NCBI RefSeq assembly: GCF_017161565.1
Contig: NZ_CP066796.1
Coordinates: 2,914,001 to 2,978,000 of the forward strand
Source: Erwinia amylovora
GTDB lineage: Bacteria; Pseudomonadota; Gammaproteobacteria; Enterobacterales; Enterobacteriaceae
DNA length: 64,000 nt
Reading direction: 5' to 3'
The number at the start of each line of letters is the position of its first letter. The stretch's first letter is position 1. Both the position numbers and the translations under genes were made by a program. This document shows, in pieces, positions 28,522 through 36,258 of the stretch. A model generated the notes under the pieces. The model searched no databases. It was not told where the DNA came from and was given only the letters and a program-made list of their open reading frames with translations.

Positions 28522-29463
28522 ATGATGATGCTACGCCAAATGATGGCCTTATTCGCTTGCGCACCGGTGGCCTTTGCCGCTGTGGCCGACGCGGGGCAAG
28601 GTCTATTTACCCCTGAGAAAGTCAGCGCTGATATTGCTTTGGGTACCCTGAGCGGACAGGCCAAGGCGCTCAATTATGAGCCAGCTCTTGGTGGAAAGGA
28701 AGTCTACCAGGCCACCTGGAAATACGACAACGCGGCAATCGTTAAAAGTTCACTTGACTGGGATGTCATGCCATGGATATCTCTTGGCGCTTCGGGCTGG
28801 ACGACCATTGCCAGCCGTGACGGTAACAGGCATAACAGCCTTTCTGAAAACCCCTTTGATAATCAACCGGAGAGTGAATATTATTCTCCGTACATGCGCT
28901 TAAACTACGCAAACCAGTTCGATCTCAATATCAAGGCATGGTTTTTAAACGAACCTGGTTACCGCCTCGGTGTCACAGCAGGCTATCAGGAGAGCCGCTA
29001 TAGCTTTAAATCTAACGGTGGTTTTGGCTTTTATAACGATGGGGGCACACGCGTCTCATATACTGTCCCCTACGACGTTTTGAACGGCTACAACCAGCGT
29101 TTTAAAATGCCTTACGTCGGCCTCGTAGGTAGCTACCGCTACGAACGTTACGAATTAGGCGGTAGCTTAAAATACAGTAGATGGGGGCGTTCTTATGACA
29201 ACCAGAGCGAATCCGATACCAACTTATCTTTTAGCAGTAAAATACGGAATCAGAATTACCTCTCTCTCGGTGCGAACGCCGGATACTACGTCACTCCCAA
29301 CGCTATGGTTTATCTGGAGGGGGTCTGGAGCCGCACAACCCATAACACGGGCAAAGGCGTCATATACGATCACTTTGATGGCACTGCGCAAGACAATCAA
29401 CACTCCACCGGCATTGAGAACTATAGCCTGACCACTACGATCGGCCTTAAATATACTTTCTAA
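28522..29463 (+). CDS. Omptin-family outer-membrane protein, catalytic residues replaced (copy 1)
   Basis: A 313-residue ten-strand barrel of the OmpT/Pla/PgtE family with a signal peptide (cleavage probably after VADA, residue 24). The frame LSGQAKAL, LNYANQFDLNIKAWFLNEPGYRLG and the final IGLKYTF match OmpT throughout. LPS-binding residues Y134, E136 and R138 (GYQESR) and R175 (QRFKMPY) of OmpT are conserved. The four catalytic positions D83, D85, D210 and H212 are N105, L107, Q228 and E230 here, so proteolysis of the OmpT type is unlikely. The start has GAGGATAA. A second copy follows at 31079. It may act as adhesin, LPS-bound receptor or decoy; function unknown. Confidence 0.9.
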   Translation: MMMLRQMMALFACAPVAFAAVADAGQGLFTPEKVSADIALGTLSGQAKALNYEPALGGKEVYQATWKYDNAAIVKSSLDWDVMPWISLGASGWTTIASRDGNRHNSLSENPFDNQPESEYYSPYMRLNYANQFDLNIKAWFLNEPGYRLGVTAGYQESRYSFKSNGGFGFYNDGGTRVSYTVPYDVLNGYNQRFKMPYVGLVGSYRYERYELGGSLKYSRWGRSYDNQSESDTNLSFSSKIRNQNYLSLGANAGYYVTPNAMVYLEGVWSRTTHNTGKGVIYDHFDGTAQDNQHSTGIENYSLTTTIGLKYTF

Positions 29464-29471
29464 TGTCAGTT

Positions 29472-29495
29472 AGCTGGACTTCACGTCCAGCTTCT
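29472..29495 (+). terminator. Terminator of omptin copy 1
   Basis: Perfect 8-bp stem AGCTGGAC/GTCCAGCT, 5-nt loop, then TTCTCTTCTTCGCTTTTT. It begins 9 nt after the stop. Confidence 0.75.
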
Positions 29496-29540
29496 CTTCT
29501 TCGCTTTTTCCTGCTGATAACCGCGTTTCCAAAGGAATAA

Positions 29541-29697
29541 CGGCGAGAATGTGCTGGTGTATCACGCACGCAGCTATAGCGAAATTGACGGCGACCCGCT
29601 TTATGATCCCGGCCGCCACACGCGGATCAAACGCTTTGACTGGGATGCAGAAGGCATGCCGCAGTTCGCTACGCCTCCGGCAGACGGCGTGACGTAA
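29541..29697 (+). pseudogene. GH43 3'-end remnant (start of unit 2)
   Basis: This copy of the last 157 nt of the GH43 gene at 26189 includes the same stop codon but lacks any upstream coding sequence. It follows the omptin 1 terminator after about 45 nt and marks the joint of the tandem duplication. Confidence 0.9.
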
Positions 29698-30145
29698 GCG
29701 ATCGGTATCATTAACGACGATAAACCGTTTTTTGGCGGTGGAATTCAAATCTGCACGCTATTGTTTTAATCAGGGGTCCTTTCAACGTTAAACCCGCTAA
29801 AAAAATAGTCTCTCCCAAGAAAAAGCTTAACGTTTCATGAGATTAAAAACATCAAAAAGCATGCCATCCGATAATTTTCGACAGACTTTATGCCACTTAT
29901 ATTAAAAAAGATTAAAAATAACTTTATATAACGGCAAGAAGGGTACGGATCACATCTGTTATTTTCTCCCTGTAATCTCTCTTCCCTTCGCACCTCTGAC
30001 AGGACGTGGTGTGAAGCTTTTTTGCCTAAGCCTCTTATTAATCTTATATCTGATCAATAAGTAAAATAACAACTTAAGCCTGTTAATCAACAAATATTAT
30101 TTACCGTGGAGAAGCAATAGTTACTATAATTACAGAACATTAAGC

Positions 30146-30284
30146 ATGCCAATACCTTCGGGCCATCACAATAACGACACATTTACCAGTCAGCACAGTC
30201 ATGATGCTTTTGTTAAAAAGCTGGCAAAAAAAACCCGGATTTCATAGCGGTAATATAATCCGCCAGGGTTTGTTCAATATGGCA
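30146..30284 (+). pseudogene. 5' fragment of large toxin-like gene (unit 2)
   Basis: Same fragment as at 27588, with the tract A8C3 instead of A8C4; the frame from ATG 30146 now ends KKTRIS at a TAG. Shifting the frame again recovers NPGFHSGNIIRQGL. DNA around it (29698-30145 and 30285-31078) shows no gene beyond the doubtful small frame at 30898. Confidence 0.75.
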
Positions 30285-30897
30285 CAGGCTATCTCTCTGC
30301 CGCTGGCACGTTTTCTCCCCCGGCGATAAATCATTACTATGCTTAATCCATTGTCTCAGACAGCTGTTCCCCTGTAAGTCAGTCCTGATTTCAGACATTA
30401 AGCCTGTCTTTCTTCAGAATGTCTTAACTTAAGCTACGCAGTTAATTAAGCCAGATGTACTTTGCGCGGCGCGGCGAAAAAACAGAAACTTTAACCCGTT
30501 TTCATAAATCAATAACGACTGACGCTAAGCTAAAACTTCATTATTTTTTATGTACTTGAAATAAATGTTGCATTGCGAAATTAACATTATAACAAAACGC
30601 ACCTGCATCTTATAATGTGACGCGCATCACATAATATTAAAAAAACAGTTTAAAACTGTACACGGTATTATCATCCTGCTAATACTGTTAAAGTCGACCA
30701 AATATGGGTCATCTTCAGAACTGATGACCGCCTGCACTCTCTTGCGTGGGGTTAGTTAACGTATTTCTATTAACTACTTTATCAACGCACATATTTAATA
30801 CGTTATGCGTAAGCAATATCTTGTTTATATTGAAGTTCAGCGTCTGTAGTTTGCGTAAAAAGTCTATTCAGGTAGCGTAATCCTATAGGGCCAAAGG

Positions 30898-31065
30898 ATG
30901 TTGGTATGGCCTTGCATCATTGGCGAAAGATGGAGCGCGTCATCCTCAAGGATCGCTTTACCCTCGATAGCTTTCGATCCACATATCAATACTGGCTACT
31001 TCCCTGTTGACAGGAGGTCAACTCAGCAGGTGGTGGTCAAAAATAAAGAAACGTTGATGAAGTAA
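30898..31065 (+). CDS. Small open frame upstream of omptin 2, doubtful
   Basis: Twin of the 55-codon frame at 28341, intact and 13 nt before the omptin 2 start. No family recognised and no good ribosome site. Possibly leader RNA rather than a gene. Confidence 0.2.
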   Translation: MLVWPCIIGERWSASSSRIALPSIAFDPHINTGYFPVDRRSTQQVVVKNKETLMK

Positions 31066-31078
31066 TTAATGAGGATAA

Positions 31079-32020
31079 ATGATGATACTACGCCAAATGA
31101 TGGCCTTATTCGCTTGCGCACCGGTGGCCTTTGCCGCTGTGGCCGACGCGGGGCAAGGTCTATTTACCCCTGAGAAAGTCAGCGCTGATATTGCTTTGGG
31201 TACCCTGAGCGGCCAGACCAAGGCGCACGTTTATGAGCCAGATTTTGGTGGAAAGGAAATCTACCAGGCCACCTGGAAATACAATAACGCGGCAATCGTC
31301 AAAAGTTCACTTGACTGGGATGTCATGCCATGGATATCTCTTGGCGCTTCGGGCTGGACGACCATTGCCAGCCGTGGCGGCGACAAGCATATCAGCTATT
31401 TTGAAGACCCCTTTGATAATCAACCGGAGGGTGAATTTTATTCTCCGTACATGCGCTTAAACTACGCAAACCAGTTCGATCTCAATATCAAGGCATGGTT
31501 TTTAAACGAACCTGGTTACCGCCTCGGTGTCACAGCAGGCTATCAGGAGAGCCGCTATAGCTTTAAAACTAACGGTGGTTTTGGCTTTTATAACGATGGG
31601 GGCACACGCGTCTCGTATACTGTCCCCTACGACGTTGTGAACGGCTACAACCAGCGTTTTAAAATGCCTTACGTCGGCCTCGTAGGTAGCTACCGCTACG
31701 AACGTTACGAATTAGGCGGTAGCTTAAAATACAGTAGATGGGGGCGTTCTTATGACAACGAGGACGAATCCGGTAACAACATTTCTTTCAGCAGTAAAAT
31801 ACGGAATCAGAATTACCTCTCTCTCGGTGCGAACGCCGGATACTACGTCACTCCCAACGCTATGGTTTATCTGGAGGGGGTCTGGAGCCGCACAACCAAT
31901 AACACGGGCAAAAGCGTCAGGTACGATCACGTTGAAGGCACTGCGCAAGACGATCATTTCCCCAGCGGCATTGAGAACTATAGCCTGACCACTACGATCG
32001 GCCTTAAATATACTTTTTAA
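31079..32020 (+). CDS. Omptin-family outer-membrane protein, catalytic residues replaced (copy 2)
   Basis: This 313-residue paralogue of the protein at 28522 has the same signal peptide and barrel strands. The OmpT positions D83, D85, D210 and H212 are I105, Y107, E228 and E230, so it too should lack protease activity, while GYQESR and QRFKMPY for LPS contact remain. Differences from copy 1 gather at residues about 47-57, 101-118, 227-235 and 274-297, which map to outer loops L1, L2, L4 and L5; the stretches between are nearly identical. Same GAGGATAA ribosome site and terminator. Confidence 0.9.
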   Translation: MMILRQMMALFACAPVAFAAVADAGQGLFTPEKVSADIALGTLSGQTKAHVYEPDFGGKEIYQATWKYNNAAIVKSSLDWDVMPWISLGASGWTTIASRGGDKHISYFEDPFDNQPEGEFYSPYMRLNYANQFDLNIKAWFLNEPGYRLGVTAGYQESRYSFKTNGGFGFYNDGGTRVSYTVPYDVVNGYNQRFKMPYVGLVGSYRYERYELGGSLKYSRWGRSYDNEDESGNNISFSSKIRNQNYLSLGANAGYYVTPNAMVYLEGVWSRTTNNTGKSVRYDHVEGTAQDDHFPSGIENYSLTTTIGLKYTF

Positions 32021-32028
32021 TGTCAGTT

Positions 32029-32053
32029 AGCTGGACTTCACGTCCAGCTTCTC
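32029..32053 (+). terminator. Terminator of omptin copy 2
   Basis: The same AGCTGGAC/GTCCAGCT hairpin as after copy 1, 8 nt past the stop. Confidence 0.75.
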
Positions 32054-32097
32054 TTCTTCGCTTTTTCCTGCTGATAACCGCGTTTCCAAAGGAATAA

Positions 32098-32254
32098 TGG
32101 CGAGAATGTGCTGGTGTATCACGCACGCAGATATAGCGAAATAGACGGCGACCCGATTTATGATCCCGGCCGCCATACGCGGATCAAACGCTTTGACTGG
32201 GATGCAAAAGGCATGCCGCAGTTCGCTACGCCCACGGCAGACGGCGTGACGTAA
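32098..32254 (+). pseudogene. GH43 3'-end remnant, third and most diverged copy
   Basis: The GH43 tail again, with more substitutions than the copy at 29541. Similarity extends to about 32325 and then weakens. The next 0.4 kb (to 32722) has no gene; it resembles 27400-27590 distantly (for example the ATCACATCT and CCCTGTAA words) and is the upstream region of the toxin-like gene. Confidence 0.8.
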
Positions 32255-32722
32255 ACGATCGGTATCATTAACGACAATAAACCGTTTTTTGGCAGTGAAA
32301 TTCAAATCTGCACGCTATTATTTTAATCGGGATTAATCGCATCATTATACTAGTGAAAAAATACCCGCCAGGAGCACGAAAAGTCTGGCAATTGATACAT
32401 TTAGAATAATTATTCCCAGGTGATTTTCGATTAACCTTGAAGAATAAATAATCTTACCAGGAAAATGAGTGGCAAATAAGTCTGTAATACCGTCTTATTA
32501 TGGGCACCAATCACATCTTTTACTTATTTGGCCCTGTAAACTCTCTATCTTAACACCAACCACAATCAGCAGAATGCGCAAATAACACCGATCCTTAGCC
32601 CTGATGTACATGACTGACTTACGAAATAGATAACCACTCAAAAGAAGAAAATTAAGAAACAGCAAACTACACGCGCGTTGATAATTTTCTGTGGATTTAT
32701 CCTCGCACACGGGAGATAAAAT

Positions 32723-35700
32723 ATGCCAATACCCTCACACCATCGAAGTTTCTGCGGATCCAGCAACCAGAGTAGTCATGATGATTTTGTCAGACAAATG
32801 GCTAACAATCCCGGAAGAAACAGCAGTAATATTATCCGCCAGGATTTGTCCAAAGTTTTTCTTCATTGCCTTTTTCAGGCTACCAGCTCGCAGCAAAGCG
32901 ATAGCACAACAGCCAGCAGCGGGAGCAGCCTGACTGCCGTGATTTACCCCTCTGCACATCATGCTGTCTGCGCCAGCCAGTATGCGCTCTTGCGATCAAG
33001 GACATGCAGCAACGGCACAAAAAAAATCCAGAACAACCATTGCCCGAGCCACCTTACTAACGAGCGTTCACAGGCAATATTTCAGGCAATCGATAAACTC
33101 ACCCGCCTGCAAACAGCCGATCCGTCTTTCAGTGAGCCGGACGCGAAAATTATACTGCCCGGCCACCAGCCAGTGACCACAGCCAAAAGAGTTGGCGATA
33201 GCATCACCGCGCTGCTGAATAAGATTGAAAGGATTGCATATCAGGCCAGTGAATTTATCTCTTATTATGACCCGCTACGCATTCAGCAGGTACAAGCCTT
33301 TTCTTACCACACCAAAAAACAGGTACAGGAAAAATTAAATCCGTGGATAACTAATGATGGCAACGATACTAAGACAGCTGATACTAACCAAATAAATTAT
33401 AATGAAAAATTCGAGCCTGACCTCCGCAAGATTATAGATGCTGGTCAGAAGGAGATGAGTCGATTCTATCACAGATACAATGAAAAATACCCAACACTCA
33501 AACAGCTTGCCAGTACCATTCTGAAGGAAAAAATAAAGCAACGCTTTCACTTAACTATTAATCCCGACCAGGTGTATTTTATGCAGTTTGAAGTCAGCAT
33601 CTATGAAGGAGATAAGTTGCTTCAGTACGGCCCGCCTGTAGCAAAAAAAACGCTAACCGAATATCTCTTTACCAATTTTGGTCGCGAAGTTCAGGATTAT
33701 CTGGTAAATGTGGACGTGGCGAGTGGGATCTATGATATTTCACAGGTAAACTTTTTAGTGCACGATTCATCCGATGCGATAAAAATAAAGCCCACGGACT
33801 TCATTCAACTGATATGGGATATCGATTTTTACAATTATGCGAAAGTCAAATTCACAGATTATTTCAACCATAAAGATGATCATATTAAAAACCATTTTCT
33901 CTCTTTTATAAACCACCTGGATAGCAGCCAGATTGACAGTGATTCTGCCAGAGACGTGCTGAACGGGGTGGGAGTATTGAAAGATAACAATGTCAGCGTA
34001 ATCCTTTTTGATATCAATCAGTATAGTGCAGCTAACGCATTCGTATACAGAAATAAAGACAACAACCGGGTGACGCTGTATTTCCCTGCGAGTGACTTCA
34101 AATTCATCTCTTTCAGAGGAGATTTTGAAATGCGCGCATGGGTAGCCAATGCCTGTGCTACTGAAGAGCACAGGAAAATGCTGGCTGCTCACTTCACCAT
34201 AGCGAACAGACAGGATGGCCTGTTTTACTACGGTGTGGACGCCTGGCTGAACTCGATCAATCTTGATAATGATTACTGTGACAGGATTGCCATCACGTCA
34301 ACTGAAGTCCCGTCAGCGCATTTCTTTACCGTGTTATATAACAACATTAAGGCTAAAACGTTCTCCGACCTCGACTCGCAGATAAAGTCAGATGCAGAAG
34401 TCAGGCGTGATATGTGGGAAGAGATGGCAGACGCATCGAATATTCTGCCTAATCCGGTATCACCGTTTCTGTCTCTGGCGATGCATATTGAACATGCTAT
34501 AAATGCTGATACCTATGCAGAGAAAATGCAGGAATGGAGTAAGATTAAAAATGATATTGTTAATCTCATCGCCCTGGTGATCCTGGACAAGACGATAAAA
34601 TTATCTGATATTAAAGGCTACGAATTTATAGATGCTGTAGTGAAAGGATTCGATGAGGAAAACATCAGAGGCCTTAGCAAAATGCTTCAGGAAAGCGGTG
34701 AACCCTCCCTGCCGGGATATCATATCTTTGATCCGCAGTCACCGGGATGGAACTGGCTATTCGATGACGAGGAAAATGCTCCACCTTCCCCGCAAAACAC
34801 TCATCTTACTGTCAATGAAGACCAGTATTGTGATCCCGGCTCGCCGTCATGGGGGTGGCTTTTTGAAGAAAAACAAGATCCCCCCCTGACAATACGTTAT
34901 CTGACGAGATTTTTACCCCCAAAAAGCATACCACATACCAGCAACATTGAATTGTTAGACCATATTATTGGCGACCATATTTACAAAGATCTCCAGGAAA
35001 ACGCTTTCGATGTTTACTATGGGTTGGAAAATCATGAAGTAGCTATTCCCGAATATATAAAGCATGCCAGAATAAGAAGCAGGACTGCTTTAGAGTCAGC
35101 CAAAGAACACGTAAAATCGGCCTTCGGTAATTTGAATAACTTAGAATTTGAAAACAACATAAAGGCGTATTTATCTACTGCCCTTGATACTTCCGACCCA
35201 AATATACTGACAGAAGCAGTATTAAGACTACAATATCAGGTTCAACGTGCAGACAGTTACCTAATCGAATGTGAATCCAGGGGTTTTGAAAATATAGGCT
35301 TTGTTTCAACAAGACAGGTCGTCAACCGAAGTAATAAGTTTTTGTTTAGAAGTAAAATTAAGGATATGGCGTATCTTAAAAGTCTGCCACTGGGTTTTTC
35401 CAGTAAATTTGACCCTCACAGAAGAATCTTCCTCATGCTCGATGCCAGTCAGGAATTGAGAGCTTCAGGAGACAATATTCTTAACAGAAATATTGATTTG
35501 GTCGATGGCGTATTTATACATGAGGCATCCCATCTGTCGTCTGATACGATGGACTTTTGTTACAACGAATGTTTTGACAGGGTTTTCGATCCGGGTAACC
35601 CTACAACCATTTTGGAAAAATTTAATCACAAACTTACCAATAATCTGCTGAAAGAAAATAAAGATTTTGAAGTTTTTATGCGCGAGGCTTATAAATACCT

Positions 35701-35977
35701 TGGTATCACTACGCCCTATAATGCTAATGTGGCAAACAAGATGGTGATAAAGGATCCTATGCTAAAAGCAAATATGCTGATGAACAATGCCGATAGTTTT
35801 GTTACGTTCGTTAAATATTTGTCTGCTTTGAATAATAATATAAGGCATACCCGATCTGTAAATAAAAAATATGATATTGATATTGATATTGATATTGATA
35901 TTGATACCTTTATTATGCTCATACTTACTTCAAGCCGTGATCATTTTCTCTCAGCCCTTAACCTCACCTCCCGATAA
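32723..35977 (+). CDS. Large toxin- or effector-like protein with HExxH motif (paralogue 1)
   Basis: 1084 residues, no signal peptide or membrane segment, AT-rich codons unlike the flanking backbone, suggesting transfer. The N-terminus is Ser/Asn-rich. The middle (about 250-550) has RVTLYFPASDF, then MRAWVANACATEEHRKMLA and AHFTIANRQDGLFYYGVDAWL, a pattern I associate with the N-terminal region of dermonecrotic-toxin-like proteins (DUF6543); this is uncertain. A zincin-like HEASH motif is at residues 933-937, followed by DFCYNE. Two copies of DPxSPxWxWLF sit at 670-680 and 704-714. The ribosome site is GGGAG. The next gene is a paralogue, and two broken 5' copies lie upstream. Likely a secreted toxin or effector; target and secretion route unknown. 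Confidence 0.6.
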   Translation: MPIPSHHRSFCGSSNQSSHDDFVRQMANNPGRNSSNIIRQDLSKVFLHCLFQATSSQQSDSTTASSGSSLTAVIYPSAHHAVCASQYALLRSRTCSNGTKKIQNNHCPSHLTNERSQAIFQAIDKLTRLQTADPSFSEPDAKIILPGHQPVTTAKRVGDSITALLNKIERIAYQASEFISYYDPLRIQQVQAFSYHTKKQVQEKLNPWITNDGNDTKTADTNQINYNEKFEPDLRKIIDAGQKEMSRFYHRYNEKYPTLKQLASTILKEKIKQRFHLTINPDQVYFMQFEVSIYEGDKLLQYGPPVAKKTLTEYLFTNFGREVQDYLVNVDVASGIYDISQVNFLVHDSSDAIKIKPTDFIQLIWDIDFYNYAKVKFTDYFNHKDDHIKNHFLSFINHLDSSQIDSDSARDVLNGVGVLKDNNVSVILFDINQYSAANAFVYRNKDNNRVTLYFPASDFKFISFRGDFEMRAWVANACATEEHRKMLAAHFTIANRQDGLFYYGVDAWLNSINLDNDYCDRIAITSTEVPSAHFFTVLYNNIKAKTFSDLDSQIKSDAEVRRDMWEEMADASNILPNPVSPFLSLAMHIEHAINADTYAEKMQEWSKIKNDIVNLIALVILDKTIKLSDIKGYEFIDAVVKGFDEENIRGLSKMLQESGEPSLPGYHIFDPQSPGWNWLFDDEENAPPSPQNTHLTVNEDQYCDPGSPSWGWLFEEKQDPPLTIRYLTRFLPPKSIPHTSNIELLDHIIGDHIYKDLQENAFDVYYGLENHEVAIPEYIKHARIRSRTALESAKEHVKSAFGNLNNLEFENNIKAYLSTALDTSDPNILTEAVLRLQYQVQRADSYLIECESRGFENIGFVSTRQVVNRSNKFLFRSKIKDMAYLKSLPLGFSSKFDPHRRIFLMLDASQELRASGDNILNRNIDLVDGVFIHEASHLSSDTMDFCYNECFDRVFDPGNPTTILEKFNHKLTNNLLKENKDFEVFMREAYKYLGITTPYNANVANKMVIKDPMLKANMLMNNADSFVTFVKYLSALNNNIRHTRSVNKKYDIDIDIDIDIDTFIMLILTSSRDHFLSALNLTSR
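35873..35902 (+). repeat. In-frame hexanucleotide repeat GATATT x5
   Basis: Five perfect GATATT units then GATACC near the 3' end of the toxin-like gene, encoding alternating Asp-Ile. Slippage in steps of six would change length but keep the frame. Confidence 0.9.
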
Positions 35978-36258
35978 AGGAATCATGCTAATGATATAGA
36001 ATAGCGTTAGCCGTGATCATTGTGGTAGAGGACATCAATTCCAGCCTTTATCACAACTACCCTGCTGTTACCTCTTGTGAGTCATCGTATGTTTTACACC
36101 TGAGCAGATCGCCGCACAGGCCGCTTATGCGTACGCCCTCTCTATGAATTTTCTCCCGTTAACAAAAAATTCATTTACCCGCTCACATCACCTGAGAAGA
36201 CATTTTCACAGAGAATACCCATTCCTTATCACCCCAGAGAAAGTACAGGACGTAAAAA
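35978..36258 (+). other. Gap between the two toxin-like genes
   Basis: A 281-nt stretch with no supported gene. GTACAGGACG just upstream of ATG 36259 is a plausible ribosome site for the second paralogue. A 71-codon frame at 36144 overlaps that start and has no recognisable content. Confidence 0.4.

Larger units (their letters stand above)
26983..29540 (+). repeat. Tandem duplication, unit 1 (2558 bp)
   Basis: Starting inside GH43 at 26983, about 2.56 kb repeats nearly identically at 29541 (offset 2557-2558). The unit holds the GH43 3' end, about 0.45 kb AT-rich DNA, a frameshifted N-terminal fragment of the large toxin-like family, about 0.8 kb without a confident gene, an omptin gene and its terminator. 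Differences between units are few outside the omptin loop codons. Confidence 0.95.
29541..32097 (+). repeat. Tandem duplication, unit 2 (2557 bp)
   Basis: This is the second copy of the 2.56-kb unit: GH43 end, toxin-gene 5' fragment, long gene-free stretch and omptin 2. It is one nt shorter, from loss of a C in the A8C4 tract of the fragment. A third, partial and more diverged start of the unit (32098 to about 32325) leads into the intact toxin-like gene. Confidence 0.95.

Noticed and set aside
27641..30398. Minus-strand frames MSEIRTDLQGNSC in both repeat units
   Set aside because: They lie antisense over the toxin-gene fragment, whose plus-strand homology explains the sequence better.
26717..32305. 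Repeated minus-strand frames beginning MNSTAKKRF or MNFTAKKRF
   Set aside because: They are the reverse complement of the GH43 3' end, repeated because that DNA is duplicated.
27140..36258. HrpL-type promoter (GGAACC, spacer, CCAC) before omptins and toxin-like genes
   Set aside because: No convincing match seen by eye, so I do not claim type III secretion control.
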